Shown: one piece after another, positions 1 to 7,623 of the stretch
How positions within the stretch are numbered: position 1 is the first letter of the stretch
Layout of the letters: each line of letters starts with the position of its first letter
Source of the DNA: Aeromonas media
GTDB taxonomy: Bacteria; Pseudomonadota; Gammaproteobacteria; Enterobacterales; Aeromonadaceae
Length of the DNA stretch: 36,594 bases
Direction of reading: 5' to 3'
Assembly (NCBI RefSeq): GCF_000819985.1
Contig: NZ_CDBZ01000119.1
Coordinates: forward strand, 36,319-72,912
Notes under the pieces: generated by a model
Seen by the model: the letters and a program-made list of their open reading frames with translations, nothing else
Databases searched by the model: none
Told to the model about the DNA's origin: nothing
Translations under genes and position numbers: made by a program

Positions 1-34
1 CTTCTGGTTGTTTGCCGCCCGCAGGGGAGTGATC

Positions 35-1429
35 TCAGTTGGCGGGGGCCACGGCCGTGCGGCGAGCGAAGAAGAGGCAGTCCAGCAACCAGATGACCAG
101 CATGGAGGCGCCCACCAGCGGGAAGCAGATCCCGAGCAGCACCAGCACGGCGATGGCACCGCGCATGGGAGGCAGCTTGGCAGGCAGCGGCGGGGCGGCA
201 AGCCTGCCCCGGGGACGGCGGCTCCACCAGATCCAGAGCCCGCTCACCGAGCTGGCCAGCACCATCAGGCAGATGAGCAGCATGACGAGCTGGTGGGGCC
301 AGCCGTAGAGCTTGCCGGTGTGCAGCATGACGCCGGTTTCCACCGTCTTGGCGACCGCGCCATAATCCTGCCAGCGCACGTCGGCCAGCACCTTGCCGCT
401 GTATTGATCTATGTGCAGGGTGGCGTCGTTGCGCGGATCGTCGGCGAACAGGGCTATGGTATAGACGCCGGTGTCACCGGCCGGCGGCGTGATGCTGTAA
501 CCCGGGTGAACCCGACGTTCGGTGGCGATCTCCACCACCCGTTGCAAGGGGATGCGGTGGCTGGCCATGACCATGCCATCGTGCTCTCCGCCATGGTTCA
601 TGGCGCTGTGATCATGACTTTCCGGAACCGGCTGCGAGCTCGGCATGGGAGTGCTCTCGACGGCCCAGGGCACAGTCTGTTCATGGGCATGGTTGAGGGT
701 GCGGGCGAGAGGAGCGGATTTCGGCACCTCGTTCCACATGGCGGCCGGGAAACGGTTCCAGACATTGGCGAACCGATCGCCCCAGAAACCGGTCCAGGTC
801 ATGCCGCTCAGCAGTAGCAACAGCAGGAAACCCGCGCCCCAGAAGCCGACCACGGCGTGCAGATCCCGCCACCAGAGGCGGCCGCGCTGGTGCATTCTGG
901 GCCAGAGGATGCCACCCACACCGGGCCCCTTGCGAGGCCACCACAGGTAGAGTCCGCTGACGAGCAGCACGATTCCCCAACCGGCGGCCAGCTCGATCAG
1001 GCGATCCCCCGTGGTGCCGAGCAGCAGTTCCGCATGCAGGGCGCGGGCCACCGCCTGCAGGTTCCACTTGTTATCCATGGTGCCTAGCAGGGCGCCGCTG
1101 GCGGGATCCATGAACAGGGTCAGCTCGCGATCCCCCTGGTTGACGACGAGCTGGGCGCTCGCGTCAGTGGCCGCCGGGGGCAGGTATTTGCGCAGGCTGG
1201 CATCGGGCATGGCGATCGTCGCCTTGGCCAGCAGCTGATCGGCGCTCAGGGTCTGGGTGGCGGGGGTTACCTTCATCAGCTCAGGGTACAGCAGGTTGTC
1301 GAGCTGGGGTTTGTACAGATACAGGATGCCGGTGAGAGAGAGCAGGATCAGAAAGGGGGCGACGAAGAGACCGGCATAGAAATGCCAGCGCCAGATCCGC
1401 TGGTAGTGACTCGAGTCCCGGTTTTTCAT
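35..1429 (-). CDS. PepSY-associated transmembrane (PepSY_TM) family protein
   Basis: 464 aa inner-membrane protein of the PepSY_TM family, whose members often accompany iron or copper uptake or reduction systems; the exact substrate is unknown. Hydrophobic segments lie near residues 15-38, about 155-175, about 190-215, about 385-405 and close to the C terminus (about 425-455), with periplasmic PepSY-like stretches between them. A His/Met-rich insertion (around HDHSAMNHGGEHDGM) sits in the second soluble loop and suggests metal contact; this is inference. I chose the ATG at 1429 because AAGGA lies about 6 nt upstream and the protein then begins just before the first membrane helix. Upstream in-frame starts (as far as 1621) would add a low-complexity leader without a ribosome site. 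No partner receptor gene is visible inside the window. Confidence 0.85.
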   Translation of the reverse strand: MKNRDSSHYQRIWRWHFYAGLFVAPFLILLSLTGILYLYKPQLDNLLYPELMKVTPATQTLSADQLLAKATIAMPDASLRKYLPPAATDASAQLVVNQGDRELTLFMDPASGALLGTMDNKWNLQAVARALHAELLLGTTGDRLIELAAGWGIVLLVSGLYLWWPRKGPGVGGILWPRMHQRGRLWWRDLHAVVGFWGAGFLLLLLLSGMTWTGFWGDRFANVWNRFPAAMWNEVPKSAPLARTLNHAHEQTVPWAVESTPMPSSQPVPESHDHSAMNHGGEHDGMVMASHRIPLQRVVEIATERRVHPGYSITPPAGDTGVYTIALFADDPRNDATLHIDQYSGKVLADVRWQDYGAVAKTVETGVMLHTGKLYGWPHQLVMLLICLMVLASSVSGLWIWWSRRPRGRLAAPPLPAKLPPMRGAIAVLVLLGICFPLVGASMLVIWLLDCLFFARRTAVAPAN

Positions 1430-1690
1430 CTCTGATCCTTGTGTCAATGACCAACGTTTCAGTTGGTGGAATGTTGGTGGCGGCGCGGATGATAGCAGCA
1501 ACGTTTTATTAACTGCAACAGAACATGGCGGGAGGGGAGACCAATCCATACTGGCGGGGTCGCCAGGCCAGTCATGGGCGATCCGGTGGTGGAACAAGGG
1601 CTTGGCCATGCGGGGTGGCATGGACTTTCTGTAGATAAATCCTTACCTTGTTGCAACATCAGGCGGCGCCGGCGCGGTGAAAAACGCATG

Positions 1691-1700
1691 GGAGGAGGGG
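1691..1700 (+). promoter_or_regulatory. Ribosome binding site deciding a GTG start
   Basis: GGAGGAGGGG ends two bases before an in-frame GTG at 1703. It is the only strong Shine-Dalgarno sequence in front of this reading frame. The ATG at 1688 overlaps it and the ATG at 1574 has none, so the GTG is the best start. Confidence 0.7.
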
Positions 1701-1702
1701 GC

Positions 1703-2110
1703 GTGCACTTGCAACCACACGGTCATTTCGAGATGCAACGACAGGGGCAGGTGCTGATTTGCCGCCCGAGCGGCCCTTTCAATCTGGCGGGCGCCATGGC
1801 CTATGAGGCGGCGTTCAGCCAGCAGATCGCAGGATTGCGCGATGCGCCCTGGGGTATTGTCGAGGTGGCGACCGAGTTCGAAGCCGCCGGTCCCGAGGTG
1901 CTGGCGCGGTTTCGTCGTCAGTTTGGCTGGTGCACCGCCAATGGCTGCGCCTTTCTGGCGGTGGTGGCGGTGGGTGGGTTCAAACGCTATCTGGCGGATC
2001 AGGTCTTCAGCGATCTGCCGTTCAGGGCGGTGCGTTACTTCGAGCAGGAGGCTGCGGCCATCCACTGGTTGGGGGAGCGGCTCGGCGGCGACGTCACACC
2101 GGTGAGCTGA
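1703..2110 (+). CDS. Small protein of unknown function, STAS/SpoIIAA-like appearance
   Basis: 135 aa starting at the GTG at 1703, which has a near-perfect ribosome site. I do not recognise a named family with certainty. The sequence has no signal peptide or membrane helix. The pattern (a short beta hairpin, GPFNLAGAMAYE, then WGIVEVATEFE and a C-terminal EAAAIHWL helix) resembles the small STAS/SpoIIAA-like cytoplasmic proteins common in Gammaproteobacteria. The gene is divergent from the PepSY_TM gene (273 bp between start codons) and convergent with the CxxCxxCC protein gene that ends 34 bp away. Codon use resembles the neighbours, so it looks native. The function is unknown. Confidence 0.6.
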   Translation: MHLQPHGHFEMQRQGQVLICRPSGPFNLAGAMAYEAAFSQQIAGLRDAPWGIVEVATEFEAAGPEVLARFRRQFGWCTANGCAFLAVVAVGGFKRYLADQVFSDLPFRAVRYFEQEAAAIHWLGERLGGDVTPVS

Positions 2111-2143
2111 CCCGACAGCCCGGGGCTGTTCTGTCTGCCAGTC

Positions 2144-2434
2144 TCATTCCAGCTTGATAAACCACTTGTCCCGTTCGTCGACGCAGTCGGGCTCGCCCAT
2201 CTCGAACTCGCGGCAGATCAGCGGTCGTACCTCATAGATGCGGCACATCATGGTGTTGCGGTCGAGCGCCGCACACCAGCCATCTTCCAGCCGGCGCATC
2301 ACGGGGATCTCCCCTTCCCGATCGAGCACATAGCGATCCGGCACGCCGGTGTCGGTAAAGAGCATCACTTCGAGACGGCAGCAGCAGGCTTCGCAGTTCT
2401 GGCAGCTCACATCGGTTTGGATTGCTTGGGTCAT
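2144..2434 (-). CDS. YkgJ/UPF0153-family CxxCxxCC cysteine-cluster protein
   Basis: 96 aa cytoplasmic protein. The N-terminal SCQNCEACCCRLE carries the CxxCxxCC cluster, and further cysteines occur in GWCAA, MMCRIYEVRP, LICREFE and DCVDE. This spacing is typical of the UPF0153 family, which is predicted to chelate zinc or iron; no reaction is established. The ATG at 2434 is preferred because it places the cysteine cluster near residue 11-18 as in relatives; the ATG at 2461 would add nine residues. It lies downstream of dbpA on the same strand, with a terminator-like hairpin between them (2467-2497), so it is probably a separate unit or receives only read-through. Confidence 0.82.
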   Translation of the reverse strand: MTQAIQTDVSCQNCEACCCRLEVMLFTDTGVPDRYVLDREGEIPVMRRLEDGWCAALDRNTMMCRIYEVRPLICREFEMGEPDCVDERDKWFIKLE

Positions 2435-2466
2435 GGTGCCTGTCTTGCCGCATGGCGGCATCCAAA

Positions 2467-2497
2467 TATATGAAACAGGCGCCTGTCAGGCGCCTGT
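2467..2497 (-). terminator. Probable intrinsic terminator of dbpA
   Basis: On the minus strand, ACAGGCGCC pairs with GGCGCCTGT (9 bp, 5-nt loop) 28 bases after the dbpA stop codon and is followed by TTTCATATATTT. The stem is strong but the T-tract is imperfect. Confidence 0.6.
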
Positions 2498-2524
2498 GGT
2501 CTGGCCAATGGCTTGTAAAGAACC

Positions 2525-3904
2525 TTAGCCCAGTTTGCGGGCACGGTAGCTGCGCCCCTTGATCTTGCCTTCCTGCAGTCGCTTGAGGGCGGCGCTCGCC
2601 ACCTGACGCTTGACTGCCACGTAGGAGTACTGCTCGGAGATCTGGATCTTGCCCACGTCGGCACCGGTAATGCCGCCTTCGCCGGTCAGCGCACCCAGGA
2701 TGTCACCGGCCCGCACCTTGGTCTTGCGGCCCGCATCGATGGAGAGAGTCACCATCTGCGGTGCAATCGGCTTGATCTCGCGACCTATGCTGTCGAGATC
2801 ACCCAGCGGCATCGGGGCCTGCTGGTACTCCTCGATCAGGTTGACGCGTTGCGCTTCGCTGGGCTGATACAGGCTCAGGGCCAGGCCCTGCTGGCCGGCA
2901 CGACCGGTACGGCCGATGCGGTGCACATGCACCTCGGGGTCATAGGTCAGCTCGTAGTTGATGACGGCGCCCAGCTCCTTGATGTCGAGGCCACGGGCTG
3001 CCACGTCGGTCGCGACCAGGATGGTGGCGCTGCCGTTGGCGAAGCGTACCAGCACCTGATCCCGTTCCCGTTGTTCCAGATCGCCGTTCAGCGCCAGGGC
3101 CGAGAAGCCCTTGGCGGCCAGGTGATCGGCCACGTCGTTGCAGGCGCGCTTGGTGTTGCAGAACACCACGCAGGAGCCCGGCTGATAGTGGCTCAGCAGC
3201 CAGGTGAGGGCGTCGAGGCGCTGACCGGCCGGCACTTCATACAGCTTCTGTTCGATGGCACTGCCCTCGTGCAGAGACTCCACGCTCACCTCGACCGGGT
3301 TGCGCTGTACGCCGCGGCTCATCTGGGCGATCCCCTCCGGATAGGTGGCGGAGAACAGCAGGGTCTGACGGCGCTCGGGCGCATAGCTGATGACCCTGTT
3401 GATGTCTTCGCCAAAGCCCATGTCCAGCATGCGATCCGCTTCGTCCAGCACCAGGGTCTCCAGGCTGGAGAGTTCCAGGGTGCCCTGCTCCAGGTGCTTG
3501 AGAATGCGGCCCGGAGTGCCGACGGCGATGTGGGCACCGAAGCCCAGGGTGGCAGATTGCGGTGCGGTCGGGGTGCCGCCACACAGGGTCACCAGCTTGA
3601 CGTTCGGCAGGGCGCGGGCCAGACGACGGATCTCCTGGGCCACCTGATCCGCCAGCTCGCGGGTCGGACAGAGCACCAGGGCCTGTACGTCGACACGGTT
3701 GATGTTGAGGCGGGAGAGCAGGCCGAGGGCGAAGGCGGCGGTCTTGCCGCTGCCGGTTTTTGCCTTGGCAATCAGGTCTTTGCCTTCGAGTACCAGGGGC
3801 AGGCTCTGAGCCTGGATCGGGGTCATCTGCAGATAGCCCAGGCTGGTGAGGTTCTCTTGCAGGGCGGGGGAGAGATTGAGGCTGCTAAATTCGCTGTTGT
3901 TCAC
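2525..3904 (-). CDS. dbpA: ATP-dependent RNA helicase DbpA
   Basis: 459 aa, close to the 457 aa E. coli enzyme. DbpA is a DEAD-box helicase that is activated by hairpin 92 of 23S rRNA and acts in large-subunit assembly. Visible motifs in order are the Q motif (GYLQMTPIQAQSLP), Walker A AKTGSGKT, PTRELADQ, DEADRMLD, SAT, the C-terminal RecA motifs (VFCNTK, ATDVAARGLDI, HRIGRTGRAGQ) and the DbpA RNA-binding domain (about 385-459: GDILGALTGEGGI, IGKIQI/KIQISE, KIKGRSYRARKL). The start is a GTG at 3904; no good Shine-Dalgarno sequence precedes it, but alignment with E. coli DbpA leaves no other plausible start. It is monocistronic, with a long intergenic region before nupC. Confidence 0.96.
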   Translation of the reverse strand: MNNSEFSSLNLSPALQENLTSLGYLQMTPIQAQSLPLVLEGKDLIAKAKTGSGKTAAFALGLLSRLNINRVDVQALVLCPTRELADQVAQEIRRLARALPNVKLVTLCGGTPTAPQSATLGFGAHIAVGTPGRILKHLEQGTLELSSLETLVLDEADRMLDMGFGEDINRVISYAPERRQTLLFSATYPEGIAQMSRGVQRNPVEVSVESLHEGSAIEQKLYEVPAGQRLDALTWLLSHYQPGSCVVFCNTKRACNDVADHLAAKGFSALALNGDLEQRERDQVLVRFANGSATILVATDVAARGLDIKELGAVINYELTYDPEVHVHRIGRTGRAGQQGLALSLYQPSEAQRVNLIEEYQQAPMPLGDLDSIGREIKPIAPQMVTLSIDAGRKTKVRAGDILGALTGEGGITGADVGKIQISEQYSYVAVKRQVASAALKRLQEGKIKGRSYRARKLG

Positions 3905-4110
3905 AAAAGGACTCTATTTCGGAGAAAACGGGGATGCGCGAACGCTAAGGCCGCGCATCATACCAGAATGTGACACCGGATGTGGCGGATTTTTGAACGG
4001 TTGACCCAGCGCAACCTCAACGTGGGCTCATCCGTCGCCATGGCGACAGAGAGGTGCCACGGGGATGGCTCGAGGTGAATGTTTACGGTATCCAGGTAAT
4101 TATTTATCAA

Positions 4111-4126
4111 GGGTAAACGTTTTCTG
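4111..4126 (+). promoter_or_regulatory. PurR-like operator 1 upstream of nupC
   Basis: The core AAACGTTTTC (4115-4124) matches the conserved centre of the E. coli PurR operator (ACGCAAACGTTTTCNT). The left flank (GGGT) matches poorly. It lies about 240 bp upstream of the proposed promoter. This is a site prediction only. Confidence 0.4.
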
Positions 4127-4307
4127 TTCTGGTTGATTAAATATCATGGCTGAAACATGAGTAATATTTGAATGCGAATGTTGCGGGAGTGATAATGAAA
4201 TATTGATCGGCACTGCTGCCGCAACCGAAATAAACATAAATTAATGTTTTTTAAGGTTATTTGGATTTTTCGTTGCGCGATTAATAACCCGTTTCCGCTT
4301 AATTAAT

Positions 4308-4323
4308 TTAAAAACGTTTGTAT
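4308..4323 (-). promoter_or_regulatory. PurR-like operator 2 upstream of nupC
   Basis: The minus strand reads ACAAACGTTTTT, with the CAAACGTTTT core of a PurR box. It lies about 75 bp upstream of the -10 proposed for nupC. Two such cores in one 500-bp region before a nucleoside transporter make purine control plausible. Other LacI-family regulators such as CytR could also use it. Confidence 0.35.
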
Positions 4324-4352
4324 TATCTCGCATACATATTATTGAGTCGGAT

Positions 4353-4402
4353 TGTGATGGCTATCTGATTTTTAAATATACGATTCTTTATGATGGCGCC
4401 GG
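4353..4402 (+). promoter_or_regulatory. Candidate class II CRP-dependent promoter of nupC
   Basis: TGTGA-TGGCTA-TCTGA (4353-4368) matches 8 of 10 CRP half-site positions. TATGAT (4389-4394) is a 5/6 match to a -10 element and predicts transcription from about 4401-4402. The CRP dyad centre (4360.5) is then about 41.5 bp upstream, the standard class II spacing. The promoter overlaps the upstream ATG at 4390, which argues that translation starts at 4435. Confidence 0.55.
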
Positions 4403-4434
4403 TCAAAAATAACAATTCACTGGGTGCTACTGGT

Positions 4435-5640
4435 ATGGAATACGTTCACTTTGTGCTTGGACTCGTGATGGTCCTCGCGCTGGCGTTGCTGGCAAACCGC
4501 CACAACTGGAAACAGATTAAACTGCGCTATATCGGCCAACTGCTGGTGGTCGAACTGGCGTTGGCCTGGTTCATGCTGAACTCCGAAGTGGGTCTGGCTG
4601 TGGTGGGTGGCTTCGCCGCCGGCTTCACCAAGTTGATGGAGTTTGCCAAACAGGGTACCGACTTCGTGTTCGGTGGCCTGGTCAACGAAGGGGCCTTCTC
4701 CTTCTTTCTGATGGTGCTGATGCCCATCGTCTTCATCTCGGTGCTGATCGGCATCCTGCAGTACATCCGCCTGCTGCCCATCGTCATTCGTGGCATCGGT
4801 ACCGTGCTGGCGAAGATCAACGGCATGGGCAAGCTGGAGTCCTTCAACGCCATCAGTTCGATGATCGTCGGCCAGTCCGAGAACTTCATCGCGCTCAAGA
4901 ACACCTTGCCGCACCTGAACGAGAAGCAGATGTACACCCTGGCGGCGACGGCCATGTCCACCGTCTCCATGTCCATCGTCGGTGCCTACATGCAGCTGAT
5001 CGAGCCCCGTTACGTGGTGGCCGCGCTGGTGCTCAACATGTTCAGCACCTTTATCGTGCTGTCCCTGATCAACCCGTACGAGCCGGACAATACAGTGACC
5101 GACGCCAAGGCGCTGGCCGAGGGTGACGAGCACCACACTCCGAAGAAGGAGAACTTCTTCGAGATGCTGGGGGAGTACATCATGGCCGGTTTCTCCGTGG
5201 CCGTGATAGTGGCGGCCATGCTGGTGGGGTTCATCGCCCTGATCGCCCTGGTCAACTACCTGTTCGAGCTGGCGTTTGGCGTCAACTTCCAGTACGTCAT
5301 GGGTTACCTCTTCTATCCGATCGCCTGGATCCTGGGTATTCCGAGCGGTGAAGCGCTGCAAGCCGGCTCCATCATGGCGACCAAGCTGGTGACCAACGAG
5401 TTCGTGGCCATGATGGATCTGGGCAAGATCGCTGCCGAGCTCTCCCCGCGCACCGTCGGCATCCTCTCCATCTTCATGGTGTCGTTCGCCAACTTCAGCT
5501 CCATCGGCATCATCGCCGGTGCGGTGAAGGCACTGAATGAAGAGAAGGGCAACATGGTCTCCCGCTTCGGTCTGAAGCTGGTGTACGGCTCCACCCTGGT
5601 GAGCCTGCTCTCCGCCGTGATCGCCGGTGTGATGATCTGA
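4435..5640 (+). CDS. nupC: Nucleoside/H+ symporter NupC (concentrative nucleoside transporter)
   Basis: 401 aa, against 400 for E. coli NupC, to which it aligns along its whole length. It imports nucleosides (pyrimidine and adenosine types in E. coli) with protons across the inner membrane. Signatures include [13 protein letters not shown], the stretch after it rich in [28 protein letters not shown], the gate region [24 protein letters not shown], and [14 protein letters not shown] near the end, with about 8-10 hydrophobic segments. I place the start at 4435, where similarity begins ([10 protein letters not shown]). The ATG pair at 4390/4393 adds 15 residues absent from relatives and lies in the proposed -10 element. 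The Shine-Dalgarno sequence is weak. The region before it carries CRP-like and PurR-like sites. Confidence 0.95.
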   Translation: MEYVHFVLGLVMVLALALLANRHNWKQIKLRYIGQLLVVELALAWFMLNSEVGLAVVGGFAAGFTKLMEFAKQGTDFVFGGLVNEGAFSFFLMVLMPIVFISVLIGILQYIRLLPIVIRGIGTVLAKINGMGKLESFNAISSMIVGQSENFIALKNTLPHLNEKQMYTLAATAMSTVSMSIVGAYMQLIEPRYVVAALVLNMFSTFIVLSLINPYEPDNTVTDAKALAEGDEHHTPKKENFFEMLGEYIMAGFSVAVIVAAMLVGFIALIALVNYLFELAFGVNFQYVMGYLFYPIAWILGIPSGEALQAGSIMATKLVTNEFVAMMDLGKIAAELSPRTVGILSIFMVSFANFSSIGIIAGAVKALNEEKGNMVSRFGLKLVYGSTLVSLLSAVIAGVMI

Positions 5641-5664
5641 TCGCGCCTCTCCATCACCACGACA

Positions 5665-5694
5665 AGCCCCTGCCTCGGCAGGGGTTTGTTTTTT
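5665..5694 (+). terminator. Intrinsic terminator of nupC
   Basis: CCCCTGCC (5667-5674) pairs with GGCAGGGG (5677-5684) and is followed by TTTGTTTTTT, 25 bp after the stop codon. Confidence 0.9.
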
Positions 5695-6008
5695 GGGACG
5701 ACCCGGCCGCCGGTCGCGGTGCTTGAGGGGCCAGAACAACCCTAGGCTGGCGAAAGTGGGCCTGTCTCCCGACCGGTGGCTGAGGGGGCCAATAATGAGT
5801 GCATCCTTGCCCCCGGTTTGCAGCGGGGCGCGGGGCGGCGTTATGGGTATGGGTTGTCACGGGCTGGCGTCGGCCAGGGCCGGCGTCAGCAGGAATATGT
5901 GGGGGATCAGGGGCTGGTGACGGGCAACAGCAGGTACCTTGGGGCTGTCGTGATGGTCAGCACGGGGGCATGGCGGCGCATCTTTCCTGTGTCGCGGGCC
6001 ATTGCAGC
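5695..6008. other. Gene-free GC-rich intergenic stretch
   Basis: About 310 bases lie between the nupC terminator and the terminator of the cytochrome b561 gene. Open frames on both strands lack ribosome sites and recognisable motifs. I see no tRNA, promoter pair or repeat that I would defend. Confidence 0.5.
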
Positions 6009-6035
6009 AAAAAACCGGGGCCGGGGGCGGCCCGG
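6009..6035 (-). terminator. Intrinsic terminator of the PepSY/cytochrome b561 operon
   Basis: Read on the minus strand, CCGGGCCG, CCCC and CGGCCCCGG form a GC-rich hairpin (one bulged C) followed by TTTTTTGC, immediately after the b561 stop codon. Confidence 0.8.
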
Positions 6036-6596
6036 TCATTCGCTGCGCGGATCTTCCACCTTGGCATCGGCGGGTACCCGTTTTTTGCCCAGTACCATGG
6101 CGCGCACCAGGTCGCTGCGGGTGAGACGATCGGTCAGGATCACCACAGCCGCATGGACGCCGACGGCGGCCATCAGGGTGTTGGCAATGGTTCCGTGCAA
6201 CTCCTCCAGCCAATCCTCACCCCAGAAGGCATCCCAGGTGGTGAGCCAGCCTGTGACGACGGTACCGACCAGCGACAGCAGCAGCAGCCAGATCATCAGA
6301 GCCCCGACCGGGTTGTGGCCCAGGTAATAGGGGTGGCGACCTTGTGCCAGCTGGCGCAGGTAATAACGAATGCGGGCTGGCGTCGGCCACCACTGGCCGA
6401 AACGGGCGTAATGGGGGCCGACTATGCCCCACAGCAGGCGGATGATGAGCAGGATGCCCACCGCGTAGCCGGCATATTTGTGGGGCTTGCTGCCCTCTTC
6501 CAGGATGAAGAAGTTGAGTAGGCAGAGGAGCACGGTCGCCCAGTGAAACACCCGGATAAGGGGATCCCAGACTCTCACTTCAGACGGGGTTGTCAT
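6036..6596 (-). CDS. Di-haem cytochrome b561 / b-type cytochrome (COG3658-like)
   Basis: 186 aa inner-membrane protein with four or five helices (about 12-32, 40-62, 96-120, 135-155). The family carries haem b and passes electrons between the quinone pool or periplasmic partners and other redox proteins. Candidate haem ligands are the histidines in VFHWA, KPHKYAGY, GHNPVGA, EELHG and GVHAAVV. It resembles the cytochrome subunit of Ni/Fe hydrogenases, but no hydrogenase gene is present. It follows a periplasmic PepSY-domain gene by 48 bp on the same strand. That pair recurs in Gammaproteobacteria, often under QseBC/PmrAB-type two-component control (my recollection), which fits the direct repeat at 6966-6982. 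Confidence 0.88.
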   Translation of the reverse strand: MTTPSEVRVWDPLIRVFHWATVLLCLLNFFILEEGSKPHKYAGYAVGILLIIRLLWGIVGPHYARFGQWWPTPARIRYYLRQLAQGRHPYYLGHNPVGALMIWLLLLSLVGTVVTGWLTTWDAFWGEDWLEELHGTIANTLMAAVGVHAAVVILTDRLTRSDLVRAMVLGKKRVPADAKVEDPRSE

Positions 6597-6644
6597 GGCA
6601 AGGTTCCATCAAAGGGGTCGGCGACAGACGAGCCCATGGCAGGG

Positions 6645-6914
6645 TTATTCGTCAATCTCTTCTTTCACTTTCTTCAGATCGGTCGGGTCGAAGTAGATCT
6701 CGACCTTGCGTTTGTCCTTGTCCCAGCCGTAGATCTCGTAGCAACTGGTCTTGGTCACCTTGAACTTCTTGATGTCGTAGCCCATCGCCTTGATCTGCTG
6801 TTGGGCATCTGCTTCGCTCAGCCACTTGCTCTTGTCGGTCTGGGTACACTGGGGGTCGGCCAGAGCGGCGCCGCTCAGCAGGGGGATCAGTAACAACAGA
6901 GGGGTCAGTTTCAT
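6645..6914 (-). CDS. Secreted PepSY-domain protein
   Basis: 89 aa with a clear signal peptide (MKLTPLLLLIPLLSGAALA, cleavage before DPQC), so it is periplasmic. The mature part (SEADAQQQIKAMGYDIKKFK, then SCYEIYGWDKDKRKVEIYFDP) is a single small PepSY domain. Two cysteines (CTQ and SCYE) could form a disulphide. The ATG at 6914 has AAGGAG 5 nt upstream; the upstream in-frame ATG at 6950 would spoil the signal peptide. It is the first gene of a two-gene operon with the cytochrome b561. PepSY domains are thought to modulate partner proteins or bind ligands; the role here is unknown. Confidence 0.85.
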   Translation of the reverse strand: MKLTPLLLLIPLLSGAALADPQCTQTDKSKWLSEADAQQQIKAMGYDIKKFKVTKTSCYEIYGWDKDKRKVEIYFDPTDLKKVKEEIDE

Positions 6915-6965
6915 GTGTGCTCCTTGGGGTGGTTGGGTCAACAGCCACAAGGTTAGTCCACAAGC

Positions 6966-6982
6966 CTTAAGAAAAAATTAAG
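6966..6982 (-). promoter_or_regulatory. PmrA/QseB-like direct repeat upstream of the PepSY/b561 operon
   Basis: The minus strand reads CTTAAT-TTTTT-CTTAAG: two 6-mers separated by 5 nt, the architecture of PmrA/QseB (OmpR-family) response-regulator boxes. It ends 51 bp before the PepSY start codon, where an activator box could sit. The stretch is also a partial palindrome, so a chance AT-rich match is possible. Confidence 0.5.
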
Positions 6983-6998
6983 CGAAAAGGGAATGAAT

Positions 6999-7029
6999 GA
7001 GCCTCCCCTGCGGCAAGCCGGGGAGAGGC
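6999..7029 (-). terminator. Possible terminator of yaiI
   Basis: GCCTC-CCC-CGGC pairs with GCCG-GGG-GAGGC (7001-7029, one bulge), just after the yaiI stop on the minus strand. It is followed by TCATTCATTCCCTTTT, an imperfect T-tract. Confidence 0.5.
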
Positions 7030-7030
7030 A

Positions 7031-7483
7031 TCAGCTGAGCTTGCCCTTGAGCAGCCATTTGTCGAGGGCATTGGCGAAGCGCTGTTTGTCGGCGGCATTG
7101 AAGGGGGCCGGGCCGCCGGTCTGCACCCCGGCCGAGCGCAGCTCTTCCATGAAGTTGCGCATGCCGAGCCGGGCCTGGATGGTCTCGCGGGTGTAGATCT
7201 CGCCACGGGGATTGAGCGCCTCGCCGCCGGCATCGATGACCCAGGAGGCAAGCGGAATGTCGCCGGTGATCACCAGATCGCCGGGCTGCACCTGCTGGGC
7301 AATGACATGATCCGCCACATCGAATCCCTTCTCCACCTGCTGGGTCTTGATGAAGGGAGAGGGGGGAACCCGCAGCCCCTGATTGGCCACCAGGGTGGTG
7401 ACGACCTGGGCGCGGTGGGCGGCGCGGTAGAGGATTTCCTTGACCGGAATGGGGCAGGCATCGGCATCGACCCAGATGGGCAT
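7031..7483 (-). CDS. yaiI: UPF0178 (YaiI/YqxD) family protein, NYN/PIN-like nuclease fold
   Basis: 150 aa, against about 152 for E. coli YaiI, with strong similarity throughout. The N-terminal [14 protein letters not shown] holds the conserved acidic residues. [29 protein letters not shown] and [12 protein letters not shown] are family signatures. The family is predicted to be a PIN-like nuclease, but no substrate is established. The ATG at 7483 puts the VDADACP motif at residue 4-10 as in relatives; AGGAA lies upstream. It is divergent from zntB. Confidence 0.9.
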   Translation of the reverse strand: MPIWVDADACPIPVKEILYRAAHRAQVVTTLVANQGLRVPPSPFIKTQQVEKGFDVADHVIAQQVQPGDLVITGDIPLASWVIDAGGEALNPRGEIYTRETIQARLGMRNFMEELRSAGVQTGGPAPFNAADKQRFANALDKWLLKGKLS

Positions 7484-7623
7484 GGCATGGTTTCCTGTAG
7501 TTGAAACGGGCATAACACGAGAGCGGCGATGGTAGCACAGACGTACCCTTCCCGGTGCGGAGCTGAGTCGGCCCCCGCTTTCGTGTAAGCTGGGGCCTGA
7601 GCATGAAACGAGAAGGAAACGAG

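Noticed and set aside
4390-4434. Longer N terminus for NupC
   Set aside because: These 15 codons have no match in E. coli NupC, no ribosome site, and overlap the proposed -10 element.
5776-6521. Two overlapping plus-strand frames in the nupC-cytochrome b561 region
   Set aside because: They run antisense through the b561 gene, lack ribosome sites and have compositions typical of shadow frames in GC-rich DNA.
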